Source: Saprospiraceae bacterium
GTDB lineage: Bacteria > Bacteroidota > Bacteroidia > Chitinophagales > Saprospiraceae
Assembly: GCA_020436935.1 (NCBI GenBank)
Contig: JAGQWX010000038.1
Location: forward strand, 1-48,200
Direction of reading: 5' to 3'
Length of the DNA stretch: 48,200 nt
Positions 10,301-17,791 of this stretch are shown one piece after another. Each line of letters begins with the position of its first letter. Within the stretch, counting starts at the first letter, position 1. The notes under the pieces were generated by a model. That model worked only from the letters and a program-made list of their open reading frames with translations. It was not told the origin of the DNA and made no database searches. The position numbers were made by a program, and so were the translations under genes.

Positions 10301-12355
10301 GAATTCTGGAATGACCTTCCTTCCACACCTGACAAGTTCAATAGGATAGAAAGTCTGGAGGAAAAAATAGGTCCGCTTGAAACCATATTGCTCAACAAAC
10401 AGGCCTATACCCAATTTGCCAGCGGTGACGGCGCCTGCCTGGGATGTTCAGAGAAATCCGTTGTCCACCTGTTTACCGCCACCGTTGAGTCGCTGATGCA
10501 ACCACGCATCAAAACCCATGTGGCCAAGTTGGACAACCTGACCAATCAGCTCGAAGCATACCTGCAGAAAAAGTTGCTTCAACAAGTGGACGTGACCGAT
10601 ACCGATTTGATGACCAGCATTCTGGCACAATCTCAAAATACGGACCTGACCATGGCAGAAATCGCCAGCAGGTTTGAATCCACAAGAGGCAAGGCACCGA
10701 TCGATCAGGAATGGCTGAGGGAAGTGAGTCAAATCCTTGCTCAGCTCAAAAAACTGAAATGGAAGTATACCACCGGAACAACCGGCAAAGGCAGGTCAAC
10801 CATGGGCATGTGTAACGCTACCGGCTGTACTTCAGTCTGGGGCAGTACATGGCCGTACAACCCCTACCCTTTCCCTTGGGCGAATCACCTGTTCCAGGAT
10901 TCTACTTCCATGGCCATGGGTATTTTTGAAGGCCACATGGCCAAGATGGCTGAAGGATTTAAAGCGATAAGAAAGGCGGAACTCATCCTCAAAGACGAAT
11001 ACAATGCCTCCAAGTCCAAAGAATTTTTCACCTACTTCACCTGGCATCAATTTACAGATGAAGAGTGGTTGCTATGCCCACCCGTTGTAGCACTCGGAGG
11101 TGACGGAGCAATGTATGACATAGGCTTCCAAAACCTCTCCAGAATGATGGCCTCTGGCAAACCCATCAAGGTCATAGTTGTGGACACGCAGGTATACTCC
11201 AATACGGGAGGTCAGGCCTGCACATCAGGATTCATCGGTCAGATTTCCGACATGGCCCAATACGGCAAAGTCTGGAAAGGTAAGCCTGAGCCAAGAAAAG
11301 AAATTGGGCTCATCGCCATGGCCCACAGGAATACCTTTGTCATGCAGGCGACCCTGGCCAATACGAGTCATCTGATAGAAGGCTTCATCGATGGACTCAT
11401 GGCCCGAAGACCGGCTTTGTTCAACGTATACACTACTTGTCAACCGGAGCATGGCGTAGCTGACGACCTGGGCGCTCACCAGGCAAAACTGGCCAATGAG
11501 TCCAGGGCATACCCCATATTCAAATACAATCCTGAACTCGGCATCAAAGTCAGGGAGGCTCTTGACATCACCGGCAATCCCGACATCGATAAACTTTGGC
11601 CTACTTATACTTTGAAATACCTTGAAAACGGCAGACAGAAGAAGATGGAATTGCCAATGACCTTTGCAGATTTCGCCATCACCGAGGCAAGGTTCAGAAA
11701 ACATTTCAGACAAGTACCACGCGATGCATGGAACGAAAACATGGTGCCGCTGGCAGAGTTCCTGGAGTTATCCAAAGATGATCGATCAGGAAAATATCCG
11801 TACATCTGGGCCATCAACAGGCAGCAAGCCCTCAACAGAGTGCTGGTCGACAGCACCATTGTAGATTCTTGCGAAGAAAGAAGAGACTTCTGGATATTGC
11901 TGAGAGATATGGCAGGAAATACAGAAGAACATGCTGCCTCAACCGCTGATATTGAACAAAAAGTTCGTACTGAAGTCGTCACGAAAATTGCCCAGGGATT
12001 GATGCAAATGGCGTCTAATGGCAATGCTGTTGAGCCGCTGCTGCAACTCTCCGGAAATGGTAACGGACATGATGCTGCGCCAGCCGCTAATGCAACAGCA
12101 AGCCAAAGCATGGGCCCGTGGCTGGAGACTCAGGATTGCTCTTCGTGTAATGAATGCATCAAAATCAACTCTAAAATCTTTGCCTACAACGAAGACAACA
12201 AAGCATACATCAAGGATCCTGACGGTGGACCATTTGAAGACATCGTTAAGGCCGCAGAGAAATGCACAGCAAGGGTCATCCATCCCGGATTGCCCAAAGA
12301 CGCAGGCATGAAGGACCACGACAAATGGGTAAAAAGAGCAGAAAAATTCAATTGA
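7352..12355 (+). CDS. nifJ: Extended pyruvate:ferredoxin/2-oxoacid oxidoreductase
   Basis: 1667 residues; canonical single-chain PFORs are about 1170-1230. It decarboxylates pyruvate or another 2-oxoacid to acyl-CoA and reduces ferredoxin. Domains in order: pyrimidine-binding half with DAAGAYPITPSTQMGEYW near residue 65; domain II near 325-430; gamma domain with VRFHSIGGWGAITTGKNLA near 515; 4Fe-4S motif CTACGKCYTICP near 816; second motif CKGCMECVNVC near 950; GDGACLGCSEK near 1027; TPP site with GGDGAMYDIGFQNL near 1248 and VYSNTGGQ near 1280. Two insertions stand out: about 130 residues between the ferredoxin motifs, and a helical stretch of about 100 residues after GACLGC. The C-terminus (about 1590-1667) adds a ferredoxin-like motif, CSSCNECIKINSKIF with a late Cys in EKCTARVIHPG. 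It overlaps the HEPN-like gene and is followed 10 bases later by rnfC. Confidence 0.93.
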   Translation: MNWFKNQVKNKRQVPTDLPHSFMVKPTSMFGKKEQPVVKYPGQRIALDGNTAAIMCERESTDAAGAYPITPSTQMGEYWAEAAAAGHLNISDRPLIFIEPEGEHAAAAVTAGLSMTGLRAANFSSGQGIAYMHESLYAAVGKRLTYVLNIGARAMTKSTLNVHAGHDDYHAIDDTGFFQLFAKNAQHVADLNILAHKIAELALTPGVIAQDGFLTTHLIESLNLPERALISEFLGRPDDIIPTPTPAQKLIYGETRRRIPELWDVDNPLMAGIVQNQDAYMQSVAAQRPYFFDHIQDLTDQSFAAYAALTGRHYSRVMTYKTDDADYLILGQGSVVTSAEVVADYLRASRGLKVGVVDLVMFRPFPADLLSKILKGRKGITILERLDQPLAADAPITREVRAIINKCVENGLVANQKPYPELETYKSGDVPPIYSGSFGMGSRDLQPEGIIGAIENMLPEGKHKKQFYLSIDFIRDAPHTPKQRLHQESISEAYPKVKELAIRGSENPDLMPKGAITVRFHSIGGWGAITTGKNLAMTLFDLLNYDIKANPKYGSEKKGQPTTYYLAAAPEPIRINCEFFFVDVVLSPDPNVFKHTNALAGLKKGGYFIIQSDKTKPEEVWAEIPKPYQKVIIDQDIHICYIDGFKIAREEATDPELQLRMQGIAFQGAFFAASPVMANAGLTEETLLKAIEDQLQHKFGAKGQRVVEDNMRVVKRGFTEVVEIKNKKILDAKEEKEILKAEIPIPSMLQSAPVSDSKLSDIHRFWEQTGSFYQQGMGNDNITDPFIGLSLMPAVSSVFRDMTGIRFEHPEWIPNNCTACGKCYTICPDTAIPGLVSELSDVLDTVVKRVRKNHDKLEYLPKYTRQLESKARALFAADGKEVSVNDLIHDAIESLIAESGNTNGLATEFEWFKEELGDFKFALTRPYYELFEKDQANSGGLFSITINPTTCKGCMECVNVCEDDALRIVTQSEESVVKLRNEWEFWNDLPSTPDKFNRIESLEEKIGPLETILLNKQAYTQFASGDGACLGCSEKSVVHLFTATVESLMQPRIKTHVAKLDNLTNQLEAYLQKKLLQQVDVTDTDLMTSILAQSQNTDLTMAEIASRFESTRGKAPIDQEWLREVSQILAQLKKLKWKYTTGTTGKGRSTMGMCNATGCTSVWGSTWPYNPYPFPWANHLFQDSTSMAMGIFEGHMAKMAEGFKAIRKAELILKDEYNASKSKEFFTYFTWHQFTDEEWLLCPPVVALGGDGAMYDIGFQNLSRMMASGKPIKVIVVDTQVYSNTGGQACTSGFIGQISDMAQYGKVWKGKPEPRKEIGLIAMAHRNTFVMQATLANTSHLIEGFIDGLMARRPALFNVYTTCQPEHGVADDLGAHQAKLANESRAYPIFKYNPELGIKVREALDITGNPDIDKLWPTYTLKYLENGRQKKMELPMTFADFAITEARFRKHFRQVPRDAWNENMVPLAEFLELSKDDRSGKYPYIWAINRQQALNRVLVDSTIVDSCEERRDFWILLRDMAGNTEEHAASTADIEQKVRTEVVTKIAQGLMQMASNGNAVEPLLQLSGNGNGHDAAPAANATASQSMGPWLETQDCSSCNECIKINSKIFAYNEDNKAYIKDPDGGPFEDIVKAAEKCTARVIHPGLPKDAGMKDHDKWVKRAEKFN

Positions 12356-12365
12356 GGCCGGGGAT

Positions 12366-13712
12366 ATGATGAACTTTCTGTTACATAACAAGGGAACATT
12401 CCACCACGGCATCCATCCTCCGGAGATGAAGGATGATACCAAGGCTTTGTCCATCAGGCAATTTCCTTTCCCACCTGTGCTGGTGCTGCCACTTTCACAA
12501 CACATTGGTGCAGCAGCCGAGCCTGTAGTGAAAGAAGGGCAGTCGGTGCAAAGGGGCCAGCTGATTGCGAAAGCCAACGGGTATATGTCGGTGCCATTGC
12601 ACGCCCCTGTTTCAGGCAAGGTCCGAAAGATAGACTATGTACCCACCATTTCAGGTAAAAAAACGATGGGCATATATCTGGAGAGTTTCCCCTCTTCCGG
12701 CCAAGAAGTCATTGAGGGCAAGTGCATAGATCTCTATACTTCAAGTCCTTCTCAAATTCTGGCCGGTATCCAACAAGCAGGAATTGTTGGACTTGGCGGA
12801 GCAGCCTTCCCGACCCATGTAAAACTTGCCATTCCGGAAGGAAAGTCGTGCAAATATCTCATCATCAATGGCGTGGAATGCGAGCCCTACCTTACTACGG
12901 ACCACCGGGTCATGCTCGAACAATACAACGACATATTTATGGGCATTCGCTACCTCATCAAGGCCCTCGATCCTGAGAAAGTCATCATAGGTATTGAAGC
13001 CAACAAAGAGGATGCATACGACATGCTCAAGCGCAAAAAACCTTTGGATATGGAAGTTGAACTGGCTTTGCTGCCTGTAAAATATCCACAGGGCGCAGAG
13101 AAAATGCTGGTCACGGCAGTCACCGGACATGAGGTTCCTTCAGGTAAGCTGCCCATAGAAGTAGGAGCAGTGGTCATCAATGTCGCCACAACGGCAGAAA
13201 TAGGACGCTTGTTGCCCCACGGCAGGGGAATTCAGGAAAGGGTCATTACCATCACAGGTCCAGGCATCGCCAAAAAAGGCAATTATCTGATTACCATTGG
13301 CACGCCGCTTCGCTTTATATTGGAGCAAGTGGGAGCTGAAGGTGTCCAGGAAGTATTCATGGGAGGACCCATGATGGGCGTGTCGGTATCAAATCTCGAT
13401 ATGCCCATTACCAAAGGCACTTCGGGTATCGTCGCTTTCAGGCAGGAGCAAACACTTGCAGACCGGCCTGAGTTCGCATGCATCCGATGTGGTGCCTGTC
13501 TGGACGCCTGCCCTTTGTCGCTCAACCCCTCACAATTGGGGGTATTGGCCAAAAACGAGGCATATGACCTCATGGCCTCAGATCACCATCTGATGGATTG
13601 TTTTGAGTGCGGCTCATGTTCATATGTTTGCCCTTCAAACATTCCCCTCGTTCAGTATTTCCGGCTGGCCAAAACCATCGTGAGAAAAAGACAAACAAAA
13701 CCCACGGTATGA
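12366..13712 (+). CDS. rnfC: Rnf complex subunit RnfC
   Basis: 448 residues, the usual RnfC length; a peripheral subunit that in Rnf complexes binds NADH/FMN and passes electrons to the membrane subunits. Visible are the N-terminal barrel-sandwich region (NKGTFHHGIHPPEMK; GYMSVPLHAPVSGKVRKID near 80), the Rossmann-like nucleotide/FMN region with GIVGLGGAAFPTHVKL near 140 and NGVECEPYLTTDHRVM near 170, an SLBB-like segment near 300, and two 4Fe-4S motifs, CIRCGACLDACP near 372 and CFECGSCSYVCPSNIP near 412. It starts at tandem ATG codons 10 bases after the PFOR stop and overlaps rnfD by ATGA. Placement directly after PFOR suggests delivery of PFOR-reduced ferredoxin to this Rnf. Confidence 0.95.
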   Translation: MMNFLLHNKGTFHHGIHPPEMKDDTKALSIRQFPFPPVLVLPLSQHIGAAAEPVVKEGQSVQRGQLIAKANGYMSVPLHAPVSGKVRKIDYVPTISGKKTMGIYLESFPSSGQEVIEGKCIDLYTSSPSQILAGIQQAGIVGLGGAAFPTHVKLAIPEGKSCKYLIINGVECEPYLTTDHRVMLEQYNDIFMGIRYLIKALDPEKVIIGIEANKEDAYDMLKRKKPLDMEVELALLPVKYPQGAEKMLVTAVTGHEVPSGKLPIEVGAVVINVATTAEIGRLLPHGRGIQERVITITGPGIAKKGNYLITIGTPLRFILEQVGAEGVQEVFMGGPMMGVSVSNLDMPITKGTSGIVAFRQEQTLADRPEFACIRCGACLDACPLSLNPSQLGVLAKNEAYDLMASDHHLMDCFECGSCSYVCPSNIPLVQYFRLAKTIVRKRQTKPTV

Positions 13713-14740
13713 AAGAGTTGACCTTACAAATAAGAACATCACCTCACCTCAAAACAACATTGAGCACTGATACCATTATGCTCCATGTCATTCTTTCTCT
13801 GATACCAGTGGTCATTTTTGCGGTCTATGCCTTTGGATGGAGTGGTCTGACATTGATGGTGACTACGACCCTCTCCTGTGTCCTGACAGAATACATATTA
13901 AACGGCAAGGACAAAGGGACAAAAGCGCTCAAGGACTGGTCGGCAGTCTTGACAGGGCTTCTTTTGGCCCTGACTTTACCACCAGGATTCCCGCTGTGGA
14001 TGGCATTTGTTGGTGGCATGGTAGCCATCGCTCTCGGCAAGTTTGTTTTCGGGGGACTGGGACAAAACCTGTTTAATCCGGCATTGGTCGGCAGGGCGAT
14101 GTTGCAGGCTGCTTTTCCGGTGGCGATAACCACGTGGACAAATGCCATGGCGCCTGATCGTTTTTCAAGCTTCATAGCTTCAAGTCTTACTCTTCCTTTT
14201 TTAGAACCCATAAAAGCCGATGCCATATCCGGAGCTACGCCACTGTCTGCCTTTAAGTTTGATAAAATCACCACGGATGTTCAGGACCTGGCGCTTGGTT
14301 TTACCTCAGGATCACTCGGAGAGACATGTGCTGTGCTGATTGCACTGGGGGGACTTTATCTTGCAGTGAGAAAGATGCTCAACTGGAGAATTCCTGTGGG
14401 CATTTTGGGTACGGTGGCCGTGTTCACCGGACTATTGTATCTGATTGACCCCTCAAAATATCCTGCTCCCCTGGCCATGCTTTTTTCAGGAGGGCTGATG
14501 CTGGGGGCAGTGTATATGGCTACAGACATGGTATCGAGTCCGCTTTCCAGCATCGGCGTGTGGATTTACAGCTTTGTTATTGGGCTTTTGGTGGTATTGA
14601 TCAGGATTTGGGGTGGATTGCCGGAGGGAGTGATGTATGCCATATTGTTTGGCAATGCTCTGGCCCCGGTACTTGATAAGACCATCCCAAAAAGAATATA
14701 TGGAATGCCTTCTGTAAAAACCAAAACAGCAAAGGCATGA
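13709..14740 (+). CDS. rnfD: Rnf complex subunit RnfD
   Basis: 343-residue integral membrane subunit with about nine to ten hydrophobic helices. The motif DAISGATPLSAF near residue 175 carries the Thr that binds FMN covalently in RnfD/NqrB. TGLLLALTLPPGFPLW and FGGLGQNLFNPALVGRA are family hallmarks. The ATG at 13709 overlaps the rnfC stop as ATGA and begins MKELTLQIRTSPHLK, a typical RnfD start; the longer open frame from 13607 lies inside rnfC and is not used. It ends overlapping rnfG by ATGA. Confidence 0.95.
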   Translation: MKELTLQIRTSPHLKTTLSTDTIMLHVILSLIPVVIFAVYAFGWSGLTLMVTTTLSCVLTEYILNGKDKGTKALKDWSAVLTGLLLALTLPPGFPLWMAFVGGMVAIALGKFVFGGLGQNLFNPALVGRAMLQAAFPVAITTWTNAMAPDRFSSFIASSLTLPFLEPIKADAISGATPLSAFKFDKITTDVQDLALGFTSGSLGETCAVLIALGGLYLAVRKMLNWRIPVGILGTVAVFTGLLYLIDPSKYPAPLAMLFSGGLMLGAVYMATDMVSSPLSSIGVWIYSFVIGLLVVLIRIWGGLPEGVMYAILFGNALAPVLDKTIPKRIYGMPSVKTKTAKA

Positions 14741-15435
14741 AGACGAATTCAAATACCCAACAGAGCTCAAACTCATTCCAACTGTTTAAATCTATGGTTG
14801 GCATTGGGCTGATTTGCGCAGCATTGATTGCAACCGTTTACCAATCAACGGCAGAAAGAATCAAAAAACTCAAAGCCGAAGCACTCGAGCAGGCTGTTTA
14901 TCAGGTGATTCCCGGTATGAAAGAAAAAAAGACATTCATGGTCAATAATGAGGGGGAAGTTGTTCCCGTACAGGATGGCAGCGCCCCGGCAGAGCTCATT
15001 TTTGCAGGATATGGTGAAGATGGCCGTTTTTTGGGTTTGGCCATTCAAGCGAGTGGTATGGGTTTCGCAGATGTCATTAAAGTCATCTATGGTTATGACC
15101 CGCAAAAGCAATTGGTGATAGGCTACAGGGTGCTCGACAATAAAGAAACCCCGGGACTTGGGGACAAAATAGAAAAGGATGAAGATTTCCTGGCCAATTT
15201 CAAGGCGCTCGATGTTTCCCTCACCGATGATCGTAAAACCATAAAAAATACAGTCACCACCGTCAAAAACGGACAAAAGAAAAACGCATGGGAAATCGAC
15301 GGCATCACCGGCGCTACCATTTCATCAAGAGCCATCGGTGCCATCTTCCAGGAAAGCACGCAAAAATGGATGCCGATCATTGCTGACAACATCCAGGTAT
15401 TTACCAACGATACAAGCCTCAGCCATGGTCAATAA
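14737..15435 (+). CDS. rnfG: Rnf complex subunit RnfG
   Basis: 232 residues: a single N-terminal membrane anchor (SMVGIGLICAALIATVYQ) followed by a periplasmic FMN-binding domain. The covalent flavin site is ITGATISSRAI near residue 192, matching the (S/T)GAT(S/T) motif of RnfG/NqrC. Upstream in the domain are GMGFADVIKVIYGYD and NKETPGLGDKIEKDEDF, both characteristic of the family. Translation starts at the ATGA overlap with rnfD. The end overlaps the rnfE start by 11 bases, continuing the tightly packed C-D-G-E-A order. Confidence 0.94.
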   Translation: MKTNSNTQQSSNSFQLFKSMVGIGLICAALIATVYQSTAERIKKLKAEALEQAVYQVIPGMKEKKTFMVNNEGEVVPVQDGSAPAELIFAGYGEDGRFLGLAIQASGMGFADVIKVIYGYDPQKQLVIGYRVLDNKETPGLGDKIEKDEDFLANFKALDVSLTDDRKTIKNTVTTVKNGQKKNAWEIDGITGATISSRAIGAIFQESTQKWMPIIADNIQVFTNDTSLSHGQ

Positions 15436-16078
15436 AAAAGCGACAACGACAAAAACAGGCTTCTTCGATCAGATGGCCTCGGCACCTTCAACCGATGAGT
15501 TCATCAAAGGACTCTGGAGAGAGAATCCCATATTTGTGCAGGTTCTGGGAATGTGTCCCACGCTGGCAGTAACAAATTCTCTGACCAATGCACTGGCCAT
15601 GGGCCTGGCAACCACCTTTGTACTCGTGGCTTCCAATGGACTCATCTCGTCTTTGCGCAATTTCATCCCCAAACAAGTGAGGATCGCCACCTACATCCTC
15701 ATCATTGCCACATTTGTAACGCTTATTGATTATGGCATTCAGGCGACCAGCGTGGCGCTGCACAAGAGTCTCGGGGCTTTTATTTCGCTGATCGTGGTCA
15801 ATTGTCTGATCCTGGGAAGAGCCGAAGCTTTTGCTTCAAAAAATAACGTTGGTCTATCGCTTTTGGATGGCCTGGGCATGGGCCTTGGATTCACCTTTGC
15901 ACTCTCGTGTCTGGGTGCGCTCAGGGAGATTATGGGCAACGGCAGTCTGCTGAATGTTCAAATTTTCGGGGAAGCTTACCAGGAATGGATCGTGATGATA
16001 TTGCCTGCTGGAGGTTTCTTCACACTGGCCATATGGTTGTTATTTTTTAATGTTTTGAAAAAGAAAAAAATGGCATGA
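15425..16078 (+). CDS. rnfE: Rnf complex subunit RnfE
   Basis: 217-residue membrane protein with six predicted helices, homologous to NqrD. NPIFVQVLGMCPTLAVTNS near residue 33 contains the conserved Cys-Pro of helix 1 which, with its partner in RnfA, helps hold the intramembrane iron centre of Rnf/Nqr complexes. FIPKQVRIATYILIIATFVT and GLGFTFALSCLGALREIMGNG (which carries the second conserved Cys) are typical. The ATG at 15425 overlaps rnfG by 11 bases; the open frame from 15338 is internal to rnfG and rejected. The end overlaps rnfA by ATGA. Confidence 0.94.
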   Translation: MVNKKATTTKTGFFDQMASAPSTDEFIKGLWRENPIFVQVLGMCPTLAVTNSLTNALAMGLATTFVLVASNGLISSLRNFIPKQVRIATYILIIATFVTLIDYGIQATSVALHKSLGAFISLIVVNCLILGRAEAFASKNNVGLSLLDGLGMGLGFTFALSCLGALREIMGNGSLLNVQIFGEAYQEWIVMILPAGGFFTLAIWLLFFNVLKKKKMA

Positions 16079-16659
16079 CACACGAATCGCTTTGGCAAAT
16101 ATTCATCAATGCCAGCCTGGTCAACAATTTTGTGCTGGCGTATTTTCTGGGCATTTGTCCATTTCTCGGTGTTTCCGGCAAAATGGAAACGGCCACAAAA
16201 ATGGGTGTTGCCGTAACTTTTGTCATGGTCATCAGTGCCATCAGCGCCTATGGCATTCACAAAGTCCTGACCATGATCCAGGCACCCTTCCTTGAACTGA
16301 TCAGCTACATTGTGGTCATCGCGGCGACGGTGCAATTGGTGGAAATGTTCATTAAAAAAGCAAGTCCTGCTTTGTTTAAGGCACTCGGCATATTCCTACC
16401 CCTGATCACGACCAACTGCGCCATTCTGGCGGTAGCCTTATTCCAAACCAACAAAGGATATGGCTTTCTTGAAAGCATCGTATACGCACTTGGCGCTGGT
16501 ACAGGATTTACCCTAGCCTTGCTTCTTATGGCGGGAGTAAGAGAAAGGGCTGATCTCGCCACTGTACCCGGCATTGTCAAAGGGACCATACTGACCCTAT
16601 TCATTGCTGGCATTTTATCATTAACATTTATGGGCTTTGCAGGCCTTGGAACCCAATAA
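16075..16659 (+). CDS. rnfA: Rnf complex subunit RnfA
   Basis: 194 residues, six predicted helices, homologous to NqrE and pseudo-symmetric with RnfE. NNFVLAYFLGICPFLGVSGK near residue 17 and LPLITTNCAILAVALF near 103 contain the conserved cysteines of the intramembrane iron centre. GAGTGFTLALLLMAGVRERAD near 141 is the conserved loop before the last helix. Initiates at an ATGA overlap with rnfE. The usual gene order would place rnfB nearby; here two extra genes intervene, which is the noteworthy feature of this operon. Confidence 0.95.
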   Translation: MTHESLWQIFINASLVNNFVLAYFLGICPFLGVSGKMETATKMGVAVTFVMVISAISAYGIHKVLTMIQAPFLELISYIVVIAATVQLVEMFIKKASPALFKALGIFLPLITTNCAILAVALFQTNKGYGFLESIVYALGAGTGFTLALLLMAGVRERADLATVPGIVKGTILTLFIAGILSLTFMGFAGLGTQ

Positions 16660-16670
16660 ATATCAAGCTT

Positions 16671-16853
16671 ATGTTCTCATTTATTCTTGGATTTACTTTT
16701 ATCATTTTGGCAATGTCGCTGTGGATTTTCATTCAAAACCGCTGGAAGGCAGCTTTTTCAGAAGAATACGACGAAGAAGATGCACTGGCGAACAGATCAG
16801 ATTGTCATTCGTGCGGTAATTGTTCTAAACAATGCAAAACCAAATCACATTAA
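16671..16853 (+). CDS. 60-aa cysteine-motif membrane protein, NqrM-like
   Basis: 60 residues: one N-terminal membrane helix (FILGFTFIILAMSLWIFIQ), an acidic linker (EEYDEEDA), then four closely spaced cysteines, CHSCGNCSKQC (C-x2-C-x2-C-x3-C), and a short basic tail. The gene begins 11 bases after rnfA and 28 bases before the reductase gene. The layout (helix, an AMS phrase, C-terminal cysteines) resembles NqrM, the small membrane protein required to install the iron centre between NqrD and NqrE, which are homologues of RnfE and RnfA. A role in maturing or supplying iron to this Rnf complex is inferred; no homology search was possible. A frame-overlapping longer ORF starting at 16687 is rejected, because the reductase start at 16882 is the conserved one. 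Confidence 0.7.
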   Translation: MFSFILGFTFIILAMSLWIFIQNRWKAAFSEEYDEEDALANRSDCHSCGNCSKQCKTKSH

Positions 16854-16881
16854 TTCATTTGCAATTTCAAAAACATACATC

Positions 16882-17739
16882 ATGGCAACGATATCAGATT
16901 TTTCAAAAGAAAGGAAGTTTCAGGCAGTCATCAAAAATACGTCCCGCCTCACTCCCGAAAACACCGACGAAGTAAGGGAAATTGTCATCGAGGTGAAGGA
17001 TCCAGAATTTCATTGCAGTGTCAATCAAAGTTTTGGGGTATTGGTAGCTTCCAATGGTGAATTTGGCAACGCCTACCACCACAGATTGTATAGCGTGGCT
17101 GATCTCCCGGAGTCAGGTGACAACAGGACAAGATTGACCATGCTCGTCAAGAGGTGTTATTACATCGATGACTTCAATGGCGAAAAATATTCGGGCATCG
17201 CTTCCAATTACCTGTGCGACAGGAAAGAAGGAGATCTCATCACCATCACAGGGCCGCACAGCCTGCCATTCGAAGTTCCGGAAGACCATACCGCCAATCT
17301 CATCCTCATCGGCATGGGCACCGGCATTGCACCCTTTAGAGCTTTCATTAAACACATCTACAAAAACATTCCTGACTGGCAGGGGCAGGTGCGCTTGTTT
17401 TATGGGGCCAGAAGTGGTCTGGAATTGCTATATCTCAACGACCAGGACGGAGATCTGACCAACTACTACGACAAGGATACATTTGAAGCTTTCCACGCTT
17501 TGAGTCCTCGTCCACACATGGGAGATCCGATCGCCATCGATCAGGCCCTCATTACCCGCGCAAGTGAAATCGTACACCTGTTGTCGCTGTCAAATACCTA
17601 CATCTACGTGGCCGGATTCAAAAACATCAAAGAAAATCTGGACAAGACCTTTGCAAAAATTCTCGGTTCCAAAGAAAAATGGGAGACAAGAAAAGCTGAA
17701 CTGATCGCCGGAAGAAAGTGGGCAGAGATCATTTATTGA
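16882..17739 (+). CDS. Ferredoxin-NADP+ reductase-like flavoprotein
   Basis: 285 residues with the plant-type FNR layout. The FAD site is HHRLYSVAD near residue 68 with a second contact in SGIASNYLCDRKEGD near 107; the NADP-binding Rossmann loop is GMGTGIAPFRAFI near 144, followed by FYGARSGLELLYL. YVAGFKNIKENLDKTF lies near the end, and the last residue is Tyr, as in FNRs where a terminal aromatic stacks on the flavin. It would exchange electrons between ferredoxin and NADP(H). Lying between rnfA and rnfB, it gives PFOR-reduced ferredoxin a second outlet besides Rnf. The ATG at 16882 is chosen because the conserved protein begins there (MATISDFSKERKF). It could also be an accessory subunit of the Rnf complex. 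Confidence 0.85.
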   Translation: MATISDFSKERKFQAVIKNTSRLTPENTDEVREIVIEVKDPEFHCSVNQSFGVLVASNGEFGNAYHHRLYSVADLPESGDNRTRLTMLVKRCYYIDDFNGEKYSGIASNYLCDRKEGDLITITGPHSLPFEVPEDHTANLILIGMGTGIAPFRAFIKHIYKNIPDWQGQVRLFYGARSGLELLYLNDQDGDLTNYYDKDTFEAFHALSPRPHMGDPIAIDQALITRASEIVHLLSLSNTYIYVAGFKNIKENLDKTFAKILGSKEKWETRKAELIAGRKWAEIIY

Positions 17740-17791
17740 TCCACAAATCAAATGCTCATGTACTTTACCACGATACCAAACAAGCCGTAAA

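Noticed and set aside
16687-16881. N-terminal extension of the ferredoxin-NADP reductase
   Set aside because: The extra codons overlap the 60-residue cysteine protein in another frame, and the conserved reductase begins at 16882.
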